From positions 248,001 to 312,000 of the forward strand of contig CAJQUW010006378.1 in NCBI GenBank assembly GCA_907163375.1: 64,000 bases of DNA, read 5' to 3'. The notes under the pieces are model-generated. The model had not been told where the DNA came from. It made no database searches and worked only from the letters and a program-made list of their open reading frames with translations. A program made the translations under genes and the position numbers. Source of the DNA: Prostheceraeus crozeri. Lineage: Eukaryota; Platyhelminthes; Polycladida; Euryleptidae. Positions 25,125 to 36,743 of the stretch are shown piece after piece. Numbering within the stretch: the stretch's first letter is position 1; every line of letters starts with the position of its first letter.

Positions 25125-25697
25125 ATTTATGGTTTATCCCCCCAGGTTTTCAAAATTGTCTAAAATCTGTAAAAATGAATCAATCGTCATCAAACGTCAG
25201 GTAGATATACCTAGCCACATTTTCTACCCACATGCAAAACTTTGTACATCTTGCACAAACGCTTTTTGCATTAGAGACGACAACGTGTGGCGATGTCAGC
25301 AGCTTGTTCTGAACGACTGTTCGACGCATTATTGTTGCTCGTGTGTGGATTATTCTCTCTCCCTCTTCGTCTTATCTACTGCTATTTGAAATCTTCCCAC
25401 GACCACTACCTTGCCACACCTTTTTCAGTTCACGAATTGTCTGGAAATTACCTCACTGGACCTCACGTGATTTCTGCACAGACGATGTGGTCAGAAGAAG
25501 TCAGATCAAGCTACAGACATCGGTACACTTCAAACTATCGCCCCAAATTCAAAAAGTATCTGTCCAATTTGCACAAATTTTGGTATGTGGGTAGAAAATG
25601 TCCTCACTTATGTGTACTTCAAGTTTTGTGACGATTGATTCATTTCTACGGATCTTAGACAAATTTGAAAACCTGGTGGGGGAGAGATAATCCATAA
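25125..25697. repeat. Old inverted-repeat element (~570 bp)
   Basis: About 135 bases at each end are imperfect reverse complements. The left arm has CCAGGTTTTCAAAATTGTCTA, AATGAATCAATCGTC and ACATTTTCTACCCACAT in order. The right arm has the same words inverted, up to about 25697. Identity is perhaps three quarters. The interior frames on + (25057-25389, 25287-25631) are not convincing. This is probably a decayed MITE or an inverted duplication. Confidence 0.6.
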
Positions 25698-25813
25698 GTA
25701 CCCCCTTGCCAATTGCCCCGAAAACTTTGTGTTACTCAGCCTTTGTCATAAAGAACCTAATGAGTGTTGTTGAAGTTGATAAGCGAACTTTTTGATGTAA
25801 TATTGAAGCGTGT

Positions 25814-26760
25814 ATTTGATGTAATATTAGCTGATCTATCGCCAATTTTGTGTTTCGAAGATTTTCTGTCAACGGTACTCACTTATCAGTTGAGCATGCA
25901 TTCAGTTAGAGAACAAATGCATTTTTTGACATAACTTCTGAACCACTGGGTCGATTTTGATGAACGAAACGTTGTCTTCATCACAACAACAAGATGAATA
26001 CAACTGCCATGTCATTTTGTCGATAACTGATGATTTTTTTCAAATTGTCTTTCACCGTCAATTAATCACCGAGACACAATTCGTTGTCGATGTGTGAAAA
26101 CCAACACAGCGCAGCTGCAGTAGCAGTCCGGTGACCTGTCAATAGAGCGAATTCGGGAGACTCACTGGGTTGAATGACGGTTTCTTCGACGGTTTTTCCC
26201 TCAAAGACCGCAAACCGCAAACCTAGCTCTGTCTGAATGAGCCTTGAACAGGCCTTTAGTCGTTATTTTAAATCGTTGTGATTTGTCTTTCAGCTATCAA
26301 TTTACGAAGTATTTTCAGTATACAGAAGCAATACTAGTAGCAGTGTCACAACACTGTTTATTAAGCGTCTGAACGGTTTGTGTCACGGCATTGATTTAGC
26401 CCAGATTTCGCGCTGCTAATGTCACGACACTAGTGCCATCGTGTGAACGAGGCTTAACCAGCTGGCTCGGCAAATACAGCACATTGGCAATTTATCAAAC
26501 TTGGAACATAAAAAATTTAGATGCATTTTCAAAAAAGCCATTGACTCTCTTAACTATGTCACTTAGAGGGAACTCAGGGCCAATCTTTCAAATATCTCGA
26601 AATACCTCGAGATCTCGAAGACGTAATCCCGGGATTTTTAATCTCGGAAATAGGGTCGAGATCCCGAGATCCCGGGATGCTCAACTGATAAGTGAGTACC
26701 GTTGACAGAAAGTCTTCGAAACACAAAATTGGCGATGGCTCAGCTAATATTACATCAAAT
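25814..26760. mobile_element. MITE-like element with ~84-bp terminal inverted repeats
   Basis: The left end, 25814-25896, starts ATTTGATGTAATATTAGCTGA and matches the reverse complement of 26677-26760 with only a few differences. The total length is 947 bp and there is no transposase. The interior next to the right repeat is packed with CCCGGGAT and GAGATC words (26600-26676), and a further CGAGATCCCGGGATT lies outside at about 26846. A second ATTGATGTAATATT-like word at about 25792 just outside the left end suggests an older neighbouring copy. The superfamily is unknown. Confidence 0.7.
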
Positions 26761-27192
26761 TTAACAAAACAGACTTCATTTTACTTGTCATTTCATGATT
26801 GTGAAGATGGTGCAGACAGTTGCTTACACAGATATAGAAATTCCGAGATCCCGGGATTGTAAACCCTATGACAGACCCTCTGCAGATACAGTTAAAAAAC
26901 CTTTTTTAATTGATTGCAGTATGGCGGTCTTGTTCTAATATTGTGATGGTTATGTTCTAATATAAATTCTAATACATAAGATAGTAATTTTGACCACCAG
27001 TTTGTCATCAGCGTGAAATGCACGAGTATGCAATACTTGTGCGCAAAATTATAGTTGTGTTCTACAAAATTATTAATGTGTTTATCGTCTTTTATAATTT
27101 GATTTTGTCCCTATTTATATCATTCATTACATTTATCTAAATTCTTGTGTGATTCGATATGATTCATTTAATTCTTATTGGAATTCTGTGTC
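26761..27192. other. Intergenic DNA left of the Harbinger element
   Basis: No gene. One outlying CCCGGGAT repeat lies near 26850; the rest is AT-rich. Confidence 0.5.
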
Positions 27193-27196
27193 TTAA

Positions 27197-27300
27197 GGCC
27201 GGTTCACATCGCTCTGTATTTTTAGTTCTGTAATACAGATTGCGTTCTGTTTTTACAGAACATCTATTCTGTAAAACAGAAAGGGTTTGTGGCGGTGAGA
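27197..27300 (+). repeat. Harbinger left terminal inverted repeat and hairpins
   Basis: After the 14-bp conserved terminus come short palindromes: CTGTAATACAG, TTCTGTTTTTACAGAA and TTCTGTAAAACAGAA. The right end (43066-43144) carries related palindromes in inverted orientation. They may be transposase-binding repeats, but this is inferred. Confidence 0.8.
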
Positions 27301-27483
27301 AATCCTCCTTATGTGAACACAGAACAGGAATTTCATTGAAAACAGACGAGTTGGTCGATGTTCAACTTTTACAGAACACAGGGTTTGTAGCTGACGTTGA
27401 TTGGCTGAGATTAGCTGACATAGACACCGTTGAGAAGCGTGCATTAAGTGAGAGTCTAATGTAAGCCACGCACTCGAAGCAAG

Positions 27484-28040
27484 ATGAAGAAGAAACAACT
27501 GCATCTTCAATTCGATGAATTGCTCATGATCGAATTTGAGTCTCGTAAACTATTGTATGACACACAATCATCGGATTATAAAGACATCAACAAACGACGA
27601 TGTGCCTGGACTGAAATAAATACAACTATCGGAGGAGAGAATCCGGAACAATGTCAATCTCGATTTCAATACTTGCGAGGTGAATATTCGCGCTTTAAGA
27701 GATCGTTGAAGACAACAAGCGGGCAATCAGCTGAAGATACAGAAAATCTGCATTCATGTAACCCTATCTTCAAACAAATGAAGTTCCTCGACTCCTTCAT
27801 AGTGCGACGGAATACTTCGTCAAATCTCCCAAAGAAGCGTCTCCCTACTTAATCTGTTGATCTCAACAGCTCGAACTCAACAGCTCGAACTTAGCGGGCC
27901 ACGACGATGAAGATTCCAGCTCTTCGAAAGAGATAGCACCGTCAAGAAAGCGTCAGCGATCTACGTGTCAGTCATCCATTGAGGGGAAGATGGATGACAC
28001 GTTGAACTTGTGTCTTGATCTTCTTGAAAACGATAAGAAG
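27484..28040 (+). pseudogene. Harbinger MADF/Myb-like protein, 5' part
   Basis: The accessory DNA-binding protein of Harbinger elements, which helps the transposase bind and enter the nucleus. The MADF domain covers about residues 10-100: FDELLMIEFESRKLLYD, then YKDINKRRCAWTEI and CQSRFQYLRGEYSRFKR. After KKRLPT a stop lies at 27850-27852, and a 14-bp tandem duplication (CAACAGCTCGAACT, near 27866-27893) shifts the frame. From about 27894 the frame resumes with an acidic serine-rich linker and a basic RKRQR stretch, then MDDTLNLCLDLLENDKK up to the insertion at 28041. Confidence 0.8.
28035..28040. repeat. 6-bp target duplication AAGAAG, left copy
   Basis: AAGAAG at 28035-28040 recurs at 40727-40732, exactly flanking the AG...CT element. 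The MADF reading frame passes through one copy without a shift. Confidence 0.9.
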
Positions 28041-28702
28041 AGTAGTAACCCCGTGCCAAAATCAAGGACAGTGCGGTGCAGTGATGAGTCATCGATGAGT
28101 CATCATGCTGACTCAGCCCCCGCCTCTGGCAGGAAGGTGAGGGAGTTGGCCAAGGATGTGTTGGGAGGAATGGGTCCGAGAGGAGGAAACGGGTCCCTCC
28201 CCCCTCTGGAAGGAAGGAAGGAAGGAGGAGTGATGAGGCAAGGGGAGGGAAGGAAGGCGGTAGGAATGAGTGAGGAAAGGGCGGGTGTTGGTGGTGTTGG
28301 GATGAGAAAAGTCGTTTTTCGGGCAGAAGGAGACCTCGGAAGAGAAAACGGAGTGCAAATTCGGACTCTACGCGAAATTCTACATCTGTGGTGTGATTTC
28401 CAGCTCAATCAGAGAGAAAAAATTTCGAGGACCTCCCCCCCCCCTCCTGCCAAACTTCTAACTTTGGTGTGAGAGATGGTAGAAAGTCGTGCAATAGCTC
28501 ATTTGAAAGCTAAGAGTGAGAAAAATGCAGTGGAAAGCTCAGTTTGGGCTAAATTTCTTGGGTTTAGGGAGAAAAATGGCAGGAAACCGTCAGACTTGGA
28601 AAAGGCAGGTTTTGGAGGTTTTGGGATGAGAAAGTCCATTTTTCGACATGAAGGAGCGCTATGATGGGAAAATGGAGTGCAAATTCGGACGTTTTGGCCA
28701 CA
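28041..28702. repeat. Left outer arm of giant element 1
   Basis: Mirrors the extreme right end (about 40060-40726) with small gaps. Contains GGAAGGAAGG and CCTCCCCCCTCTGGAA tracts and one copy of the repeat unit that is multiplied in the right arm (word CGTGCAATAGCTCATTTGAAAG). Long frames on both strands here come from the repeat composition and are not supported as genes. Confidence 0.75.
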
Positions 28703-29640
28703 AATAATTTACCGCGACGCATGTTTGTGAAAATAAAGTTTGATCATTGACGTTGTATGACTGACCGAACTCACAGCAGCATTAGAAAGTTTCAGAAGGT
28801 TTTACGGCACAGTGTAGATTGTCTTGTAACTTACTTTCACAGTGTTAGAAAGTTTTATTGGAGACAGTTGCCAAATGTTTCCCTATTAGAAAATTCAAAC
28901 TTCATGGTTGTTAGATTCGCTTCATCAGGTTTACTAAAAGCAGTTTTCTACTGCAATGAGAGTTTAGAATGTTATATGAAAACAGTGTTCGCCACAGCAC
29001 TAGAAAGTTTTTATCCTTAGTTGAGATCCGGACTGCAGTGTGTAAAATGTTTTATGTGACAGTCTTTTCACAAACGTTGAAGTGTAAATTCAGAGTGAAT
29101 ACATCTGTTAGGTAGTCATTAACTTTGGATGTGAAATAAAGCGAATCTGTCTACAGAATGAATTGAATATTAGACAACGCATGCAAGTTTTTGACGACTT
29201 GAGTGGTTGAAACCAAGTCTAAGTTTAACATGTTGGATATAAAAGTGAGATGGATAGGAATAAGTGTTGAATGTTTTATAAAACCAGATGTTGTCACACA
29301 CGTTGAGTGTGTATTCCATGACATTGAATCGCATGGGTTGTAAAGTCCATCATCCAAGGCTAGGCTCCTCTACGGTCGGATTTAGGGTTTTATATTACAT
29401 GTGTTAACCGTTCGTGTAGAATACGTGAAGCACATGTTCGCTTAAATGTAAATGTTGAAATAAGTTTTGTAAGAAGTATTTGACAGGTTGTTGTGAAACT
29501 TAGCGAACGTTGAAAAAAGTTTTATAAAATGTTTCTGCAGTCACATTCGTTAGCGTACCAGCTTTACTAAATGTGTTGTTTGCCTTTATCAAATTGAATG
29601 TGTGTGTGTTTTGTAAATAAAGATAGCGTGTTTGCACTGT
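28703..29640 (+). repeat. GTTAGAAAGTTTTA-rich inner arm, left copy
   Basis: DNA dominated by diverged repeats of GTTAGAAAGTTTTA and GTAAAACTTT type. Its mirror is 35806-36743 and a closely similar stretch lies at 57721-58384 in giant element 2. The apparent 87-codon frame at 28757-29020 (mirrored at 36426-36689) falls in this repeat DNA and is doubtful. Similarity between the two giant elements stops near 29580, where the cargo changes. Confidence 0.7.
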
Positions 29641-30179
29641 GCATCGACAGCATACAAGTATAGACATAACAACCTGTAACGTTGTTAGTCGAATGCATAT
29701 GAGATAGGAAACATTATGTGTGAGATAAAAATCAACCTGCTAGATGAAGTGAAACACAAAAGTGTCACAACTAGTTTACGGGAAATAAAGGAGAACTGTG
29801 ACAACGTTTACACTCATCATAGACAGATGAACATACAAATCTGACATTCAAATGAAAGTCGTAAACATGAACTGCGGTGTAAGAAACTTTATGTCAACAA
29901 CTTTATGTTGGTAAAACTTTCATAGATTGCAGGCGTGTTGAAAGCTGATATAAAGACCTGTAGAAACGCATAAGTCTTAGTTCAACGACTCGACCCTTGA
30001 ACTCACACAATGAATACGTCTGTGTAGAAAACTCATTTTTAGGAAACAGCATTTTCTGTGCGAATGCAGACGATGTAAACATGACATTTAACATGGCTTG
30101 CAATAGTCAACACGCTGCCATTCAAAATGTTTATCATAAAACCTATCAGTGAAAAAACCCCTCCTGTGCCCACAAAGAA

Positions 30180-30575
30180 TCATAAGTGCTCTCTGACGCC
30201 TGTTTGTCTCGCTAGCCCCTCAGCAGATAGAGTAGAACACAAAGATGAATGACAGCACAGCCGGTGGGCGATCGTCTGTCGCGCTAGCCCCTCAGCAGAT
30301 GGAGTAGAACACAAAGATGTACGCGCTCTCTCTCTCTGGCGCCCGTCTGTCACATGAAACAGAGAGCTGTCGCATCTGTCCCAGGATGCAGGAACGTATC
30401 GTAGCACCTGGCTGATTCCCACACAGCTCATTGCTATCGTACCGGAAGGGAGATTCATGCGATAAATCCATCTAAGTTTGTTGAGTGGTTGAGGGTAGCA
30501 GTCAATGAAAATTTGTCTTCCCCTTTCTTCCTCCAACCATAAGTTTAGAGCAATATGATTGCACGAATCAGACAT
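30180..30575 (-). CDS. Cargo frame of giant element 1, unknown function (left copy)
   Basis: A 131-codon frame starting MSDSCNHIALNLWLEEERGR, divergent from the frame at 30635 and separated from it by 59 bases. The C-terminal half contains a duplicated segment with SLCSTPSAEGLARQT and SLCSTLSAEGLARQT, encoded by a tandem DNA duplication. It is exactly mirrored at 34871-35266. No family is recognised. Whether it is translated is unknown. Confidence 0.35.
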   Translation of the reverse strand: MSDSCNHIALNLWLEEERGRQIFIDCYPQPLNKLRWIYRMNLPSGTIAMSCVGISQVLRYVPASWDRCDSSLFHVTDGRQRERARTSLCSTPSAEGLARQTIAHRLCCHSSLCSTLSAEGLARQTGVREHL

Positions 30576-30597
30576 TTGAAAGGCTGTATCATTCTCA

Positions 30598-30603
30598 TAT
30601 AAA
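30598..30603 (+). promoter_or_regulatory. TATA box of the cargo gene
   Basis: TATAAA lies 37 bases before the ATG at 30635, with an initiator-like TTACTATCA at about 30621-30629, a normal core-promoter spacing. The mirrored copy is at 34843-34848 on the minus strand. Confidence 0.45.
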
Positions 30604-30634
30604 GCAGAGCCTCTTGCATTTTACTATCATAATC

Positions 30635-31093
30635 ATGTCTGAGAAGCCAACAGCGTGCGTGACACCTTTTCGTATCATACACCGCGGTGAAGAATTCCAC
30701 AGTGATATCTATGGTCAGGATATCACTGTGGAATTTGTGAAGTACTATTCTTACTTCACCCTACAGGAAGATTTGAGTCGACGAGTGCAACAAGAGGCTG
30801 AGATGGAGACGCCGAGACGGTGGGGAGCGAGGCCGAGATGGCAACCAGCGAGAGCGAGACGGTCGAAAGTGATAACATTGGAAAGTGATAACATGGAAAG
30901 TGAGGACATGGAAAGTGTGGATGTCATTGTGATATCGGATGATGAAGTAAGAGTTTTACACATGCATGCGAATGGCTGTCATCTCAACTCGTTCATGTTT
31001 TCTTTCAGTGATGGAGTGAGTGATGAGCGTTCTTTAGTTCATAAAATCATCATGCACACATACAGCACACTGTTTCATCACATTTCCTCGTGA
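30635..31093 (+). CDS. Cargo gene of giant element 1, SUMO-interaction-like motif (left copy)
   Basis: A 152-codon frame beginning MSEKPTACVTPFRIIHRGEE. Three parts can be seen: a neutral N-terminal domain (about residues 1-55), an arginine-rich middle (RWGARPRWQPARARRSK), and an acidic stretch ending in VDVIVISDDE, which resembles a SUMO-interaction motif followed by acids. Right after that motif is a GTAAGA donor-like site (about 30947), and pyrimidine-rich AG acceptor-like sites lie at about 31008 and 31133, so the mature transcript may be spliced and the C terminus may differ. It has a TATA box and an exact mirror copy at 34353-34832. The function is unknown. Confidence 0.45.
   Translation: MSEKPTACVTPFRIIHRGEEFHSDIYGQDITVEFVKYYSYFTLQEDLSRRVQQEAEMETPRRWGARPRWQPARARRSKVITLESDNMESEDMESVDVIVISDDEVRVLHMHANGCHLNSFMFSFSDGVSDERSLVHKIIMHTYSTLFHHISS
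30693..30735. repeat. Perfect 17-bp hairpin inside the cargo gene
   Basis: AATTCCACAGTGATATC (30693-30709) and its exact reverse complement (30719-30735) flank a 9-base loop. The hairpin is within the open frame, so it encodes protein on both arms. Confidence 0.85.
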
Positions 31094-31344
31094 ATGCATC
31101 ATGAGTTCTTATAAGAACTTCCTTCTAATGCAGCTAAAGCGGTCCCAAGCCGGCCACGTATCTACGGATATGGAATGCAGAGGGGAAGAAAATGATGAAT
31201 GGAATGAAATGTGAGGACACTCTTGCACCACATGCAGCCACAAACACATTTCTATCTTCATTAAGATGACATTCAATCACTTGAATTCTAATGTGACCTA
31301 ATCCTTAGATCTCAGTACAGTCAACTCTCTAACGTACTTATTAA

Positions 31345-31810
31345 ACCTATTATCTCTAACTTTACAAACACTGGAAGGATTCTAACATGATTTCAAACTT
31401 TACAAACATCAACTTTACTTCTAACGTTACAAACAGTGAAATGCTTGTGACACTATTTTATACTTTACCTATCTTGCAAACACTGAAATGATTCTGATAT
31501 TATTCCTAACTTTACATTCATCAACTTTATTTCTAACTTTACAAACGTCAACTTTATTTTTAACTTTGCAAACAGTGAAGTGATTATAACTTCATTTACA
31601 TTTCACCTATCTTACAAACACTGAAAGGATTCTAACATGATTTCAAACTTTACAAACATCAACTTTATTTTTAACGTTGCAAACAGTGAAGTGAATCTGA
31701 CTTCATTTATATTTCACCTATCTTACAAACAGCGACATGGTGATAACTTTATTTCTAACTTTACAATCATCAACTTTATTTCTAACTTTACAAACAGTAA
31801 AATGGTTGTA
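31345..31810 (-). repeat. AATAAAGTT minisatellite, left copy
   Basis: Units of about 28 bases with the minus-strand core GTTAGAAATAAAGTTGATG alternate with longer GTTTGTAAGATAGGTGAAAT units. The mirror is 33636-34101 on the opposite strand. The short frame at 31637-31867 simply reads through the array. Confidence 0.8.
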
Positions 31811-32425
31811 ACTTTATTACTAAGTCAATCCACTCTATTGAAACCACAAGAAAACGACACAGTATGACCATGATATGTTATTGAAACCCACACAGCTTTT
31901 TTGTTATACTACCAATTCATTTCATGTCCTCTATCCTATACACTCAAAACCTGCAACGACATTTATTCTATTACACCTGAAATCTATTGACATGTGATAC
32001 ATTACATTAAATCTTCGATATCAAATACTATCATGAAACAACTAGCAGTACCTGACTCTAAACATGCACTGATTCCCACAATTATGACATTAGTATTTTT
32101 CTATCATGTGTGACTACATTCTCATCAATATGAAAGGCTTGCAGTGACTTAACTCTTAATGTGTCCATGTCAAGCTTTTGGAAATAACTTTTCATGTACA
32201 GTTGACATACAATCAATTTCAACGGATGCTCCAGTCATAGCATGTTATTCCTGCTTTCGCACTTATGCTGCATCAACAAGTTGCTTCTATCTAACTTTTA
32301 CATGAATAAACCAAACGCCCTGATGCTATATGATACTGTCTCGATATGCTATTGTTGTTTCTTTTAACTATGTCACTGATTCAAACAGTTAATTACACTA
32401 CCCATTCATTAGTTTGCAATCTCTC

Positions 32426-33020
32426 TTCACAGTGTGATACAAACACTCATCTTCAGTGAGCTAAGAATGAATAATCAAAGTCTCCATTAAACTAGAGTGA
32501 TGAAGTAACTTATACATGTTACTAGACATGAAAGCATCAAATGTTACTCGTGTAAATTGAATTGAGCCGCTGAAGCATCTTAGGTTCTCATAACCTTCTC
32601 ACACCTGAGTAACAGGAATTTACAAGTCTGGGTCATGCACGTGAATGCGATACAATTCATAACAGTCATTGCACAGTGATTAGAGTGTTAGAATACATGG
32701 TATGGATTGTGTTGAGACCACTGCAGTAACATTTTGGGAATAATTAAAGTGAAAAGTTGTGTTACATGAAATGGGTGATGCAAGATTAGCCACATTGAAA
32801 TGAATCGGTAGTGTAACAAACAAGCTGTGTGTGTGTGTGATTCAGCATATGTTTGAAGACAAGCGCTGTTAAAGGGTTTTGAGATGATCTGAATTTTATC
32901 ACATCATGTTCATGGATGTAACAGAATGAATGTCTCTGCTGGTTGAGTGTATAAGATAGAACACATATCATAGTTGTTGTATGTAAATTAGAGGTTCATA
33001 TTCGATGAAGGCAAAGATTC
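32426..33020. other. Unpaired central spacer of giant element 1
   Basis: About 595 bases between the two palindrome arms. No gene is recognised. Part of it (about 32760-32970) repeats sequence of the right arm near 33480-33560 in direct orientation, including AAGCTGTGTG and GAGTGTATA words. Confidence 0.6.
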
Positions 33021-36000
33021 AGATTGCAAAGTTTAATGAATAGGTAGTGTAATTAACTGTTTGAATCAGTGACATAGTTAAAAGAAACAACAATAGCATA
33101 TCGAGACAGTATCATATAGCATCAGGGCGTTTGGTTTATTCATGTAAAAGTTAGATAGAATCAACTTGTTGATACAGCATGAGTGCGAAAGCAGGAATAA
33201 CATGCTATGACTGGAGAATCCGTTGAAATTGATTGTATGTCAACTGTACATGAAAAGTTATTTCCAAAACTTGACATGGACACATTAAGAGTTAAGTCAC
33301 TGCAAGCCTTTCATATTGATGAGAATGTAGTCACACATGATAGAAAAAATTACTAATGTCATAAATGTGGGAATCAGTGCATGTTTAGAGTCAGGTACTG
33401 CTAGTTGTTTCATGATAGTATTTGATATCGAAGATTTAATGTAATGTATCACATGTCAATAGATTTCAGGTGTAATAGAATAAATGTCGTTGCAGGTTTT
33501 GAGTGTATAGGATAGAGGACATGAAATGAATTGGTAGTATAACAAAAAAGCTGTGTGGGTTTCAATAACATATCATGGTCATACTGTGTCGTTTTCTTGT
33601 GGTTTCAATAGAGTGGATTGACTTAGTAATAAAGTTACAACCATTTTACTGTTTGTAAAGTTAGAAATAAAGTTGATGATTGTAAAGTTAGAAATAAAGT
33701 TATCACCATGTCGCTGTTTGTAAGATAGGTGAAATATAAATGAAGTCAGATTCACTTCACTGTTTGCAACGTTAAAAATAAAGTTGATGTTTGTAAAGTT
33801 TGAAATCATGTTAGAATCCTTTCAGTGTTTGTAAGATAGGTGAAATGTAAATGAAGTTATAATCACTTCACTGTTTGCAAAGTTAAAAATAAAGTTGACG
33901 TTTGTAAAGTTAGAAATAAAGTTGATGAATGTAAAGTTAGGAATAATATCAAAATCATTTCAGTGTTTGCAAGATAGGTAAAGTATAAAATAGTGTCACA
34001 AGCATTTCACTGTTTGTAACGTTAGAAGTAAAGTTGATGTTTGTAAAGTTTGAAATCATGTTAGAATCCTTCCAGTGTTTGTAAAGTTAGAGATAATAGG
34101 TTTAATAAGTACGTTAGAGAGTTGACTGTACTGAGATCTAAGGATTAGGTCACATTAGAATTCAAGTGATTGAATGTCATCTTAATGAAGATAGAAATGT
34201 GTTTGTGGCTGCATGTGGTGCAAGAGTGTCCTCACATTTCATTCCATTCATCATTTTCTTCCCCTCTGCATTCCATATCCGTAGATACGTGGCCGGCTTG
34301 GGACCGCTTTAGCTGCATTAGAAGGAAGTTCTTATAAGAACTCATGATGCATTCACGAGGAAATGTGATGAAACAGTGTGCTGTATGTGTGCATGATGAT
34401 TTTATGAACTAAAGAACGCTCATCACTCACTCCATCACTGAAAGAAAACATGAACGAGTTGAGATGACAGCCATTCGCATGCATGTGTAAAACTCTTACT
34501 TCATCATCCGATATCACAATGACATCCACACTTTCCATGTCCTCACTTTCCATGTTATCACTTTCCAATGTTATCACTTTCGACCGTCTCGCTCTCGCTG
34601 GTTGCCATCTCGGCCTCGCTCCCCACCGTCTCGGCGTCTCCATCTCAGCCTCTTGTTGCACTCGTCGACTCAAATCTTCCTGTAGGGTGAAGTAAGAATA
34701 GTACTTCACAAATTCCACAGTGATATCCTGACCATAGATATCACTGTGGAATTCTTCACCGCGGTGTATGATACGAAAAGGTGTCACGCACGCTGTTGGC
34801 TTCTCAGACATGATTATGATAGTAAAATGCAAGAGGCTCTGCTTTATATGAGAATGATACAGCCTTTCAAATGTCTGATTCGTGCAATCATATTGCTCTA
34901 AACTTATGGTTGGAGGAAGAAAGGGGAAGACAAATTTTCATTGACTGCTACCCTCAACCACTCAACAAACTTAGATGGATTTATCGCATGAATCTCCCTT
35001 CCGGTACGATAGCAATGAGCTGTGTGGGAATCAGCCAGGTGCTACGATACGTTCCTGCATCCTGGGACAGATGCGACAGCTCTCTGTTTCATGTGACAGA
35101 CGGGCGCCAGAGAGAGAGAGCGCGTACATCTTTGTGTTCTACTCCATCTGCTGAGGGGCTAGCGCGACAGACGATCGCCCACCGGCTGTGCTGTCATTCA
35201 TCTTTGTGTTCTACTCTATCTGCTGAGGGGCTAGCGAGACAAACAGGCGTCAGAGAGCACTTATGATTCTTTGTGGGCACAGGAGGGGTTTTTTCACTGA
35301 TAGGTTTTATGATAAACATTTTGAATGGCAGCGTGTTGACTATTGCAAGCCATGTTAAATGTCATGTTTACATCGTCTGCATTCGCACAGAAAATGCTGT
35401 TTCCTAAAAATGAGTTTTCTACACAGACGTATTCATTGTGTGAGTTCAAGGGTCGAGTCGTTGAACTAAGACTTATGCGTTTCTACAGGTCTTTATATCA
35501 GCTTTCAACACGCCTGCAATCTATGAAAGTTTTACCAACATAAAGTTGTTGACATAAAGTTTCTTACACCGCAGTTCATGTTTACGACTTTCATTTGAAT
35601 GTCAGATTTGTATGTTCATCTGTCTATGATGAGTGTAAACGTTGTCACAGTTCTCCTTTATTTCCCGTAAACTAGTTGTGACACTTTTGTGTTTCACTTC
35701 ATCTAGCAGGTTGATTTTTATCTCACACATAATGTTTCCTATCTCATATGCATTCGACTAACAACGTTACAGGTTGTTATGTCTATACTTGTATGCTGTC
35801 GATGCACAGTGCAAACACGCTATCTTTATTTACAAAACACACACACATTCAATTTGATAAAGGCAAACAACACATTTAGTAAAGCTGGTACGCTAACGAA
35901 TGTGACTGCAGAAACATTTTATAAAACTTTTTTCAACGTTCGCTAAGTTTCACAACAACCTGTCAAATACTTCTTACAAAACTTATTTCAACATTTACAT

Positions 36001-36743
36001 TTAAGCGAACATGTGCTTCACGTATTCTACACGAACGGTTAACACATGTAATATAAAACCCTAAATCCGACCGTAGAGGAGCCTAGCCTTGGATGATGGA
36101 CTTTACAACCCATGCGATTCAATGTCATGGAATACACACTCAACGTGTGTGACAACATCTGGTTTTATAAAACATTCAACACTTATTCCTATCCATCTCA
36201 CTTTTATATCCAACATGTTAAACTTAGACTTGGTTTCAACCACTCAAGTCGTCAAAAACTTGCATGCGTTGTCTAATATTCAATTCATTCTGTAGACAGA
36301 TTCGCTTTATTTCACATCCAAAGTTAATGACTACCTAACAGATGTATTCACTCTGAATTTACACTTCACCGTTTGTGAAAAGACTGTCACATAAAACATT
36401 TTGCACACTGCAGTCCGGATCTCAACTAAGGATAAAAACTTTCTAGTGCTGTGGCGAACACTGTTTTCATATAACATTCTAAACTCTCATTGCAGTAGAA
36501 AACTGCTTTTAGTAAACCTGATGAAGCGGATCTAACAGCCATGAAGTTTGAATTTTCTAATAGGGAAACATTTGGCAACTGTCTCCAATAAAACTTTCTA
36601 ACACTGTGAAAGTAAGTTACAAGACAATCTACACTGTGCAGTAAAACCTTCTGAAACTTTCTAATGCTGCTGTGAGTTCGGTCAGTCATACAACGTCAAT
36701 GATCAAACTTTATTTTCACAAACACGTGTCGCGGTAAATTATT
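33021..36743. repeat. Right inner arm of giant element 1
   Basis: Near-exact reverse complement of 28703-32425. It carries second copies of the minisatellite (33636-34101), the SUMO-motif frame (34353-34832, minus), the TATA box and the divergent frame (34871-35266, plus). A handful of single-base differences from the left arm were seen, for example within 33210-33360 and 36426-36689. Confidence 0.85.

Noticed and set aside
28103-28472. Frames of about 100-160 codons near the ends of the giant elements, also at 39602-40728 and 55645-57310
   Set aside because: They run through tandem repeat units on both strands and change with unit number, so they reflect composition, not genes.
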